From Candidatus Colwellbacteria bacterium CG10_big_fil_rev_8_21_14_0_10_41_28 (lineage in GTDB: Bacteria > Patescibacteriota > Minisyncoccia > UBA6257 > Colwellbacteraceae): a stretch of 29,752 nucleotides of DNA. The translations under genes were made by a program, and so were the position numbers. Where the stretch lies: assembly GCA_002773755.1 (NCBI GenBank), contig PFAG01000003.1:1-29752 (forward strand), written 5' to 3'. This document shows positions 22,545 to 29,752 of this stretch, one piece after another. The first letter of the stretch is position 1; every line of letters begins with the position of its first letter. The notes beneath the pieces were generated by a model. That model was not told the DNA's origin. It did no database searches and worked only from the letters and a program-made list of their open reading frames with translations.

Positions 22545-22943
22545 CTAGGGAATGAGGGAAAAACCATATGCAGCCATGTACGCTCCATAGGCTATGATGA
22601 TGAAAGCTAATATCCTAAAAAGATTTGCGTTCATTAAGCCCTCCATCATCTTTCCCAGTTTATCAGACGGAATAAGTATTATTGCAGCTCCCTTCAGAAG
22701 AGCCATCCAAGCAAATACCGTAACTGCGACCCTCCAACTACCATCCCAAATATTATGTATTTGGACTAGGAACAGCCCCAATAGCAGGACTAGTGCTCCA
22801 AGATAATAGGTGAAGCCACCGCTTGAGAACATTTTCCTAAATGATTTATCAAGCTCCTCTCTCCTCAAGAGTACTGACACACCCATTAGAATCACGTAAA
22901 TACCTAATATCTGAGCTAAAAAGAATGAAATTGTTGGCATCAT
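22545..22943 (-). CDS. four-helix integral membrane protein, 132 aa
   Basis: I do not recognise a function. Four hydrophobic segments lie at about residues 4-25, 43-62, 70-90 and 107-128, with short polar loops containing RREELDKSFRKMF and PSDKLGKMMEG. Hydrophobic proteins of this shape are widespread in bacteria without assigned roles. It starts nine bases after enolase ends and is the last gene of the glycerate kinase-PEP synthase-enolase operon. Confidence 0.8.
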   Translation of the reverse strand: MMPTISFFLAQILGIYVILMGVSVLLRREELDKSFRKMFSSGGFTYYLGALVLLLGLFLVQIHNIWDGSWRVAVTVFAWMALLKGAAIILIPSDKLGKMMEGLMNANLFRILAFIIIAYGAYMAAYGFSLIP

Positions 22944-22952
22944 TAAGTTATA

Positions 22953-24116
22953 TTACCTACGACCTTTCAATTCTCCCTCTATCTCAAGAAGCCTATTATA
23001 CTTTGCTACTCTCTCTCCCCTATTAGGAGCTCCTATTTTAATACCATCAGCAGCTATCCCAACTGCAAAATCAACAATCGAAGTATCATTCGTCTCTCCA
23101 GATCTATGTGAGGCAATAATCTGATACTCATACTTTCTAGCCAGCTTAACTGCCTCAAGAGCTTCCGTTAGCGTGCCAATCTGATTTGGTTTAATTATAA
23201 CTGCATTAATAGCACTCATCTGGTGAGCCTCTTCTATTAAAGAACTGCTAGTAACTGTTAAGTCGTCTCCGGAGACACTCAAACTCTTCCCGAATTTACT
23301 TACTAATTTAGAAAAGTGGCGAGCTTCATTCTCTCTAAATGGATCCTCGATATATGAAACTCCAAACTTGTTATGGATTCTTTTATAAAACATTTTGGAC
23401 CTTAAGTTTATCCAATTAAGATTATTCGCTGCTGCATCAATACCAACCCCGAGGTTATTCTTCTTAGCAAAGGAGTGAAGATATTTGATAGCTGCTCCAT
23501 CTGTTCGAAAACTAACCGCAAAACCACCCTCATCACCAACAGCAATTGAGGTAGTATTCTCTAAGTCCAGCTTTATCTGTTGAAAAACCTTAACAATTTT
23601 TTCTACAGATTTTCTAAATGTGGAGTTCTTGGTTAAAAGAAGAAACTCCTGAATATCCAGATTGTTGTCAGCATGGACCCCACCATTAATCATGTTGGCA
23701 AAAATTTGAGGTTTTTTGTCGGAAACCTTTGCCTTAGAAAGTTTAGAGATATACTTCCAGAAAGGCACACCCTCCTCTTTGGCCGCTAATCTAGCCAGGG
23801 CAAAAGAAACTCCCAAAATAGTGTTTGATCCAAGATTAGATTTATTCTTAGTTCCATCCAGCTCAATCAACCTAGCATCAACCCTAGACTGATCTGTAAA
23901 ATCAAATCCCCGAAACTCCTTGGCAATTTTTTTGTTAATAAGATCTATAGCCTTATCAGGATTAATAATCCTAGCCTCCATAGACCCCCTACTTTTCCCC
24001 TCAGGTACAGAGAAAGACTCTTGATTGCCCTTGTCTGAAACTACATTTACCTTAATAGTCCAATCTCCTCTAGAGTTAAGAATTTTTTCAGCACTAATTG
24101 AATCTACTTTGGGCAT
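22953..24116 (-). CDS. eno: enolase (phosphopyruvate hydratase), divergent
   Basis: Interconverts 2-phosphoglycerate and PEP. Catalytic and metal positions are kept: NGGVHADNN, VGDEGGF, the Asp of GIDAAAN, YIEDPF, SGDDL, the Lys of IIKPNQIG, ASHRSGET and the Lys of GIKIGAPNRGERVAKYN. The first mobile loop, normally VPSGASTG, reads VPEGKSRG; the second Ser that binds metal is retained. At 387 aa it is about 35-40 residues shorter than most enolases. The ATG at 24116 is used; an upstream frame extension runs into the dehydrogenase gene and is rejected. The gap to that gene is one base. Confidence 0.95.
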   Translation of the reverse strand: MPKVDSISAEKILNSRGDWTIKVNVVSDKGNQESFSVPEGKSRGSMEARIINPDKAIDLINKKIAKEFRGFDFTDQSRVDARLIELDGTKNKSNLGSNTILGVSFALARLAAKEEGVPFWKYISKLSKAKVSDKKPQIFANMINGGVHADNNLDIQEFLLLTKNSTFRKSVEKIVKVFQQIKLDLENTTSIAVGDEGGFAVSFRTDGAAIKYLHSFAKKNNLGVGIDAAANNLNWINLRSKMFYKRIHNKFGVSYIEDPFRENEARHFSKLVSKFGKSLSVSGDDLTVTSSSLIEEAHQMSAINAVIIKPNQIGTLTEALEAVKLARKYEYQIIASHRSGETNDTSIVDFAVGIAADGIKIGAPNRGERVAKYNRLLEIEGELKGRR

Positions 24117-24117
24117 A

Positions 24118-25122
24118 TTAACTAACCAGGTTTTGGGGTTTACCCTCGACAAAGCTTTTAATATTTTCCAGTGTAGTATCAAGAATTCTTAATATAGCCT
24201 CTCTTGTATTAAAGGCATTATGTGGAGTTACTATTACGTTATCTAGGTCAATTAAAATATGGTTAGCTATTATCGTCTTCAAGTCATGCCCATCTGGTTT
24301 TCCTGTGGTTAGAAAGTCTAACTCATCCTTTATAACCCCCTCTTCCTCAAAGACATCTAAGCCAGCCCCTCCCAAGCGGCCTTCCTTCAAAGAAAAAACT
24401 AGTGCCTGCGTATCAACAATTGCGCCTCTGCTAGTGTTTATTAGATAAGCCCCCTTCTTAACCTGATCTAGAAAAGCTTCGTTAACCATGTGATGAGTGT
24501 CCTCACTATATGGAACATGAATGGTTATGACATCACTCTTCTTAGCTAGATCTTCCAAAGAAACGTATTCAAACCCAAGTTCTTTAGCCATCTCTTCATT
24601 GGGAAACTTGTCATAGGCCACAACATCCATGCTAAAGCCTTTAGCAATCTTTATGGAGTATTTTCCAATCCTTCCCGTTCCAATAACTCCTAATGTTTTC
24701 CCTTTAAGATCAAATCCTTGAAGCTCATCAAAGCTAAAGTCTCCATCTTCCCGAATCTTGTTATAGGCCATATAGATTTTCCTTGAAAGAGAAAGGATTA
24801 AGGCAAAAGCATGTTCAGCAACGGTATTCTCTCCATAAGAAGGAACATTCGATACCTTAACCCCCCTCCTCTCTGCCTCCTCCAGATCTATATGATCAAA
24901 GCCGGTTGATCTTGTGGCAATAAACTTTAGGTTTGGGAATCTGTCCATAACAGCTCCATCTATCTTCGAATCCACAAAAATAGACAGGATGTCTACATCA
25001 GACTCATTGGGAAGATGTTCTGGTGAAATCTTTTCATCAAAAAACTCTTTTTCCACATCCGAGTTTTCTTCTGCATACTCTTTTTGCCATGGCTCAAGGC
25101 CATAGAAACCTACCTTGCTCAT
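24118..25122 (-). CDS. D-2-hydroxyacid dehydrogenase (D-lactate dehydrogenase-like)
   Basis: A 334-aa NAD-dependent dehydrogenase of the D-isomer family, probably reducing pyruvate to D-lactate. The Rossmann loop is GVIGTGRIG near residue 150. The catalytic Arg is in NTSRGAIVDT, the Glu in DVFEEEG and the His in VTPHNAFNT. The sequence KYSIKIAKGFSMDVVAYDKF is closest to fermentative LdhA-type enzymes. It overlaps ppsA by four bases (ATGA), so its translation is coupled. Substrate is inferred from the operon, which delivers pyruvate. Confidence 0.92.
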   Translation of the reverse strand: MSKVGFYGLEPWQKEYAEENSDVEKEFFDEKISPEHLPNESDVDILSIFVDSKIDGAVMDRFPNLKFIATRSTGFDHIDLEEAERRGVKVSNVPSYGENTVAEHAFALILSLSRKIYMAYNKIREDGDFSFDELQGFDLKGKTLGVIGTGRIGKYSIKIAKGFSMDVVAYDKFPNEEMAKELGFEYVSLEDLAKKSDVITIHVPYSEDTHHMVNEAFLDQVKKGAYLINTSRGAIVDTQALVFSLKEGRLGGAGLDVFEEEGVIKDELDFLTTGKPDGHDLKTIIANHILIDLDNVIVTPHNAFNTREAILRILDTTLENIKSFVEGKPQNLVS

Positions 25123-27539
25123 TTTTTCCTTTTCTCTTGTTTAGCAATATCGACTGTTGTTTTAACAATCGTGTCGGGTGTTAAGGATATACTGTGTATC
25201 CCCTCGTCAACCAAAAACTTTGCAAAATCTGGGTAATCAGAAGGGGCCTGACCACAAATACCGATATATCTCTTCTTCTTATTAGATAACTTAATAATAT
25301 CTGATATCGCTATTTTAACAGCCTCATCATTCTCATTAGAGATGTCCCTCACTATTTCAGAATCCCTATCCATACCCAAGATAAGTTGAGAAAGATCATT
25401 GGATCCTATAGACATACCATCAAAGATCTCTAGAAACTCTTCTGCCCTCAAAATGTTAGAGGGGATTTCACACATTACATACACCGGCATTACTCCCTTT
25501 TTAACCTTAGAGGCGTATCTAGTTTTCAGCCCAACCTCCTTCATAATTTGAAGAGTTTTTGCTCCCTCCTCAGGGGTCCTACAGAAAGGAACCATTGGAA
25601 TCGTATTATTAAGGCCCATGTCATCACGGACCTTCTTAATAGCTAGACACTCTAACTTGAAGGCCTCCTTGAAGTCCGGATGATAATATCTTGAAGCCCC
25701 CCTCCAACCGATCATTGGATTCTCCTCTTCTGGCTCATAAAGATCTCCTCCTAAAAGAGTTCTATATTCATTAGTCTTAAAATCTGAGAATCTAACAATT
25801 ACTGGCTTTGGGTAAAAGGCTGTTGATATCTTAGCTATTCCATAGGCAAGATTATCTACATAATATTGAGCCTTGTTATCCCAGCCCTTAGTTCTTGCAT
25901 CAATTTCTTTCTTGAGTTTAGCTGGGATTTTTGGATAGTCGATTAAAGCCATTGGATGAATCCCAATCTGAGAGGCAATAATAAACTCTTCTCTAGCGAG
26001 ACCAACCCCGGAGTTAGGCAAAAATGACTTTTCAAAAGCAGTGTCCGGAGTTCCTATATTCATCATCACCTTAGTCTTAGGCTTCGCAACCTTCTCCAAG
26101 TTGTGCTCCACTGTCTTGAACTTAAGCTTTCCCTCCATTATTAGACCATCGCTACCAACTGTATCAACCGTTACAATATCTCCCGTCTTTATCTTTCTAG
26201 TAGCATTTGAAGTCCCAACAACAGCTGGAATACCAAGCTCTCTACTAACAATAGCTGCGTGAGAAGTTCTCCCACCCTTATCCGTTACGATAGCTGAAGC
26301 AATCTTCATGATTGGCTCCCAATCTGGATCAGTCATATCTGTAACCAAAACCTCTCCTGGTTTAAAGCTCTCAATATCTTTAACATCCAATATTACCCTG
26401 GCCTTACCGCTTGCGATCTTACTCCCAACAGAAACCCCACTGGTTAAGACTCTTCCATCTTCCAGGCGGATATACTCTTTAACTTTTGAGAAGTCTCTAT
26501 CTGCATGAATTGTCTCTGGTCTCGCTTGAACAATGAAAAGCTCCCCAGTATTTCCATCTTTAGCCCACTCCATATCCATAGGAGTCCACTTTTTGTGTTT
26601 TTTGGTGTAGTGTTCTTCAATAATTAGTCCCCACTTAGACAATTTCAAAATCTCTTTGTCACTTAGAACGAAGCTATCTCTTTCCTTACTGTCTGTGTTA
26701 ACCGTCTTAAGAGGTCTAATCCCCTTCGCGCCTTTGGAGTAGATCATCTTCCTCTCCTTAGCCCCCAAGCTCTTATAAATAACAGGGTCCTTTGCCTTCC
26801 CCAACATCTCTTTCGAGACCAGATACTCATCAGGAGTAACCTTTCCTTGAACAACCATCTCCCCTAATCCCCAAGAAGCATTTATCAAAACAATGTCTTT
26901 GAAGCCAGATTCTGTATCGAGCGTAAACATAACTCCTGAAGACCCCTTATCAGACCTCACCATCCTTTGAACAGAGACAGAAAGGGCCACATCCATATGC
27001 TTAAATCCTTTATCCACTCTGTATGAGATAGCTCTATCCGTAAAAAGTGATGCCATAGCTGATCTAGTAGCATCGATAATATCCTTTACCCCCCTAACAC
27101 CAAGATATGTTTCATGTTCTCCAGCAAAACTTGCTCCTGGTAAATCTTCTGCTGTAGCGCTAGACCTAACAGCAACATCAATATTCTTACCATACTTCTT
27201 CTCAAGCTTTCTGTACGCGATCTCTATCTCCTTCTCTAAATCATCAGGAAGTTTTTCCTTTTTAATAGCATCTCTAATCTGTTTTCCCACCTCTCTTAGT
27301 GCCTTAACATTATGAGTGTCCAGCCCCTTTAGAGTCTTTTTTATAAAATCTTCTATTCCAGCCTCCTTAAGAAAGTGTCTATAAGCCTCTGCTGTGACAA
27401 TAAACCCAGAGGGAACAGGAACACCCTTTTTAGAAAGAGAGGTTATCATCTCCCCCAAAGATGCATTTTTTCCTCCAACAATGGCGGTGTCTTCAATACC
27501 GACCTCTTCCATTTTTAGTATTAGCCTTTTATCTTTCAT
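25119..27539 (-). CDS. ppsA: phosphoenolpyruvate synthase (pyruvate, water dikinase)
   Basis: Interconverts pyruvate plus ATP with PEP, AMP and phosphate. The N-terminal ATP-grasp domain opens with KNASLGEM, with RSSATAEDLPGASFAG near residues 125-140. The phosphohistidine is His427 in KGGRTSHAAI. The C-terminal TIM-barrel domain has the MIGWRGASRY loop and a GICGQAPSDYP active-site Cys. Full length at 806 aa. It overlaps glycerate kinase by 11 bases and the dehydrogenase by four. With enolase before and lactate dehydrogenase after it in the pathway, it may run from PEP toward pyruvate, which is inference. Confidence 0.97.
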   Translation of the reverse strand: MKDKRLILKMEEVGIEDTAIVGGKNASLGEMITSLSKKGVPVPSGFIVTAEAYRHFLKEAGIEDFIKKTLKGLDTHNVKALREVGKQIRDAIKKEKLPDDLEKEIEIAYRKLEKKYGKNIDVAVRSSATAEDLPGASFAGEHETYLGVRGVKDIIDATRSAMASLFTDRAISYRVDKGFKHMDVALSVSVQRMVRSDKGSSGVMFTLDTESGFKDIVLINASWGLGEMVVQGKVTPDEYLVSKEMLGKAKDPVIYKSLGAKERKMIYSKGAKGIRPLKTVNTDSKERDSFVLSDKEILKLSKWGLIIEEHYTKKHKKWTPMDMEWAKDGNTGELFIVQARPETIHADRDFSKVKEYIRLEDGRVLTSGVSVGSKIASGKARVILDVKDIESFKPGEVLVTDMTDPDWEPIMKIASAIVTDKGGRTSHAAIVSRELGIPAVVGTSNATRKIKTGDIVTVDTVGSDGLIMEGKLKFKTVEHNLEKVAKPKTKVMMNIGTPDTAFEKSFLPNSGVGLAREEFIIASQIGIHPMALIDYPKIPAKLKKEIDARTKGWDNKAQYYVDNLAYGIAKISTAFYPKPVIVRFSDFKTNEYRTLLGGDLYEPEEENPMIGWRGASRYYHPDFKEAFKLECLAIKKVRDDMGLNNTIPMVPFCRTPEEGAKTLQIMKEVGLKTRYASKVKKGVMPVYVMCEIPSNILRAEEFLEIFDGMSIGSNDLSQLILGMDRDSEIVRDISNENDEAVKIAISDIIKLSNKKKRYIGICGQAPSDYPDFAKFLVDEGIHSISLTPDTIVKTTVDIAKQEKRKK

Positions 27540-28842
27540 TACTCTTTAAGAATATCATTAAGTCCGAGACGTTAGAGCCCGTCCTCCCTGTTACTATATA
27601 GTTTCCCGTTTTTTCAAAGAAGGTTTCAGAATCATCTCTCCTTCTATAGTCAGATATATCGAGACCCTTCTCTTTCGCTTTATCTAAAGTAATTCTATCA
27701 GCAATCGCTCCTGCATGCTTGCCATTATCCCAACCATCAGAGGCTAGAGAGATAAATAGGTCATGATCTTTAATATTATCTAAAACCACTAAAGCCAAAT
27801 GTCTATTTCTTCCCCCCCTGCCAAAACCATCAACATGAACGGTTGTTTCTCCACCATACAAAAGAACATCCTCTTTTGAGCTTATCGCATCAGCATAAAT
27901 TCTTTCCCCCACACTCTCCACATCTCCGGTTAGTGAAGCTGTTTCTATCTTAGTCACATATCCCCTCTTCTCTGACTCCTCTTTCATAGCCAAAAGAGCA
28001 TCTCTATTGGAGACAACAATTATGTTCTTAATATTTTTAAAATACTTCTCTTCTTTAGGCGTCTCAACTAAACCATAATCATCAAAATCACATTTACTCA
28101 AGACGTCATATCGAGCCAGAACCTCAGAAGCATCCTCCACCCTGCTCTGATCCATCATGGTTGGCCCCGATGCAACATAGCTAAGATCATCTCCAGGTAT
28201 ATCAGAGAATATAAGGGCAAGGACCTCTGCAGGATATGCATATTTAGCCAGATATCCACCCCTAGCAAGAGATAAATGCTTTCTTACAGTATTGAGCTCC
28301 TTAATATCTGCGCCTGCTTCAATCAACGTTTTGACGATCTGAGCCTCTTCCAAGCACCTATTCCTATCTTCGGGCAAACAAAGCAGGGTTGAGCCTCCTC
28401 CGGAGATAATAACTAAAACCAGATCGTCCTCATTAAGATCCTTTAAGATATCAACCATCTTCAAAACTGCATCAACATTCTCAAGTGATGGCAGTGGATG
28501 GGTCCCCTGTGCATACTGAACCCTTTTCAAACTACAACCTTCTGGAATCTCAACATCTAAAATAAACCCGCCCTCAAGCCTTTCTCCCAAAATGGCTTCG
28601 AGCTCCTCTGCGGCCCGTATCGAACATTTACCAACTCCTATTAGAAAAACTCTCTTCTTCTCTTTCAGGTTATAGGTCGTTCCCCCAGCAAATAGAATAT
28701 CTTCTTCCACATGGACCTTCTTCCTAATAATCTTCCTCGTATCAATAGCATCGAGCCCAGCCTCTAATATAGCTAGTCCATCTTCTCTCTCTGGAGAAAA
28801 GGCTAAAACCTCAAAGTTCTTAATCTTATGCATATTAGACAT
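27529..28842 (-). CDS. glycerate 2-kinase (MOFRL/GckA family)
   Basis: Phosphorylates glycerate to 2-phosphoglycerate with ATP. The protein has the two-domain GckA form: FLIGVGKCS near residues 66-74, GTHPLPS near 113, ISGGGSTLL at 146-154, and a C-terminal MOFRL part with GRGGRNRHLAL and SDGWDNGKHAGAIAD. At 437 aa it is the usual size. It is the first gene of the four-enzyme operon and overlaps ppsA by 11 bases. Its product is the substrate of enolase encoded two genes later. A large hairpin with a T run precedes its start. Confidence 0.95.
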   Translation of the reverse strand: MSNMHKIKNFEVLAFSPEREDGLAILEAGLDAIDTRKIIRKKVHVEEDILFAGGTTYNLKEKKRVFLIGVGKCSIRAAEELEAILGERLEGGFILDVEIPEGCSLKRVQYAQGTHPLPSLENVDAVLKMVDILKDLNEDDLVLVIISGGGSTLLCLPEDRNRCLEEAQIVKTLIEAGADIKELNTVRKHLSLARGGYLAKYAYPAEVLALIFSDIPGDDLSYVASGPTMMDQSRVEDASEVLARYDVLSKCDFDDYGLVETPKEEKYFKNIKNIIVVSNRDALLAMKEESEKRGYVTKIETASLTGDVESVGERIYADAISSKEDVLLYGGETTVHVDGFGRGGRNRHLALVVLDNIKDHDLFISLASDGWDNGKHAGAIADRITLDKAKEKGLDISDYRRRDDSETFFEKTGNYIVTGRTGSNVSDLMIFLKSNER

Positions 28843-28846
28843 CAGA

Positions 28847-28913
28847 CAATATAAAAGGAGCAGCTGGTATACTCCTAAGCCTACGGTGTTGAGTGAGTAA
28901 CCATTGCCGCTCC
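28847..28913 (-). terminator. bulged hairpin with T run before the glycerate kinase gene
   Basis: On the minus strand GGAGC, GC, TGGT and ACTC pair in order with GAGT, ACCA, GC and GCTCC across small internal loops, followed by TTTTATATT. It is most simply the terminator of the 219-aa gene upstream. Because it ends a few bases before the glycerate kinase ATG, it could also act as an attenuator. Confidence 0.6.
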
Positions 28914-28950
28914 ATCATTATTCTATAATCTTCTCTCATTAAATATCAAC

Positions 28951-29610
28951 CTAATATTGCCAAGACATACCCTCTTTCTCTGAGAACTCTCTAAGACTCA
29001 CTTCTCTTAGGAACTCCATAGAACTAGTCTCAACCACCTTATATTTAAGAAAAGAGTTCTTAAGTGAAGCCATGATCTCGTTGGCCTGGAAACTAGAGGG
29101 AGCAGAAACAGCGATCCTAAGATTAGCAAGATTCCCCTTCCTTGTTCTTTTATTAACCAAAAACTGAATTGTAACTCCCTCACCAACCTCATTAACTTTT
29201 GAGAAATCTATCCTATCCAAATCAACATCTGGCCAAGTCTCAATCCCCTTAATGTATGCACCTACATGTTGCCCTGTTGAGTAAAAAACACTATATTCAT
29301 GAGCTTCTTCAACCCCAGGAGTATCAATAAGTTCTTTAACCCTTTTTCTTGGAACAACTAAGTAATATGAGACGTCTTTACCAAGCTGATGAATAGAAAC
29401 TTCAAAAGAAAAAGGTGGCTTGATTGATTTTATAAAGGAGTCCACACTTTTGCCCAAAGAAATTGGATTGAGCCTTAAAACAACATAGTCCTTGTTTCCA
29501 AGATATATTTTGTGAGTATAAATCTGAATTAACTTAAATAAGCCAAATCCAGCCACAACAAGAAGGGTTATAGCAGATATGGCATCAACTGGTCCTAGAA
29601 AATCGAACAT
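28951..29610 (-). CDS. membrane-anchored hypothetical protein, 219 aa
   Basis: I do not recognise a function with confidence. One membrane helix lies at residues 9-31, followed by a soluble alpha/beta region in which three to four strand-helix units can be seen (YVVLRLNPISLGKS, SYYLVVPRKRVKEL, GVTIQFLVNKRT, LRIAVSAPSSFQANEIM). The layout of an anchor plus ferredoxin-like repeats recalls N-terminal parts of conjugation-type ATPase partners in CPR genomes, but no ATPase is in the window. The start ATG at 29610 has no clear Shine-Dalgarno site. Confidence 0.75.
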   Translation of the reverse strand: MFDFLGPVDAISAITLLVVAGFGLFKLIQIYTHKIYLGNKDYVVLRLNPISLGKSVDSFIKSIKPPFSFEVSIHQLGKDVSYYLVVPRKRVKELIDTPGVEEAHEYSVFYSTGQHVGAYIKGIETWPDVDLDRIDFSKVNEVGEGVTIQFLVNKRTRKGNLANLRIAVSAPSSFQANEIMASLKNSFLKYKVVETSSMEFLREVSLREFSEKEGMSWQY

Positions 29611-29676
29611 TAAACTAATTATAACCGAAAGATGGGAGCTAAAAAATCTTGGTCCAAAATTCTCCTATACAAAAAA

Positions 29677-29752
29677 CTAATCTCTGATCTCTACCAGCTT
29701 TCTCTTTCCCCTCCCCCCAGTTTTTATAGAAACATTTCTTTTTAAAACTCCA
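29677..29752 (-). CDS. C-terminal end of a further minus-strand gene (partial)
   Basis: An open frame enters from the window edge and gives 24 residues before TAG: basic, with VSIKTGGRGKRKLVEIRD at the end. It is too short to identify. The gap of 66 bases to the 219-aa gene fits an operon neighbour. Confidence 0.45.
   Translation of the reverse strand, partial: GVLKRNVSIKTGGRGKRKLVEIRD

Noticed and set aside
24117..24182. Upstream extension of enolase by 22 codons
   Set aside because: It overlaps the end of the dehydrogenase gene in another frame, and enolases begin at the MPKVDSISAEKILNSRG-type sequence.
1..29752. CRISPR array, rRNA, insertion sequence or integrase
   Set aside because: No regularly spaced repeats, rRNA signatures, transposase motifs or terminal inverted repeats were seen.

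Overview
The window looks like a piece of chromosome from a Candidate Phyla Radiation bacterium (Patescibacteria, most likely a parcubacterium-like lineage). The grounds are very tight packing, no encoded CCA on the three tRNAs, many small membrane proteins of CPR type, a reduced metabolism (malic enzyme, PEP synthase, 2-hydroxyacid dehydrogenase, glycerate kinase) and many genes without a Shine-Dalgarno site. Reading frames are consistent with the standard code (an RF2 gene is present and UGA is used as stop). There are no rRNA genes, CRISPR arrays, insertion sequences or phage modules.

Layout. 1-2130: a hypothetical protein, tRNA-Gln, thymidylate kinase and a small GC-rich membrane-anchored orphan. 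2148-4325: a thiol-redox island with a DsbA-like oxidoreductase on the minus strand, divergent from arsR-glutaredoxin-ccdA. The DsbA has its two halves in swapped order, apparently a circular permutation. 4330-7682: malic enzyme, a dual-specificity phosphatase, a 420-base stretch with a broken minus-strand ORF and a strong terminator, and a diaminopimelate decarboxylase-like gene. 7718-12475: mostly accessory minus-strand genes (PEBP protein, HEPN-like protein, orphans, rhodanese, small membrane proteins).

12537-21651 is one long minus-strand cluster: hpf, secA, a membrane protein, lepA, ftsB-like gene, tRNA-Gly, a VIT1/CCC1-family transporter, tRNA-Thr, prfB, ftsE, ftsX. Genes are separated by a few bases, and two tRNAs sit between protein genes with gaps of 1 to 7 bases. 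It joins ribosome hibernation, protein export, translation and cell division, and starts from one good promoter about 10 bases before the hpf start.

21723-22472 is a SIMPL-domain protein on the plus strand. 22545-28842 is a second minus-strand operon: glycerate 2-kinase, PEP synthase, 2-hydroxyacid dehydrogenase, enolase and a four-helix membrane protein. The enzymes form a continuous path glycerate - 2-phosphoglycerate - PEP - pyruvate - lactate. The window ends with a membrane-anchored hypothetical protein and the last 24 codons of another minus-strand gene.

Two kinds of gene are interleaved: AT-rich genes with weak or no SD and sometimes a -10 box almost touching the ATG, and short GC-rich orphans with strong SD sites, several followed by long-looped hairpin terminators. 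The strongest novelty candidates are the permuted DsbA with its palindromic ArsR operator, the tRNA-threaded operon, and the GC-rich orphan class.
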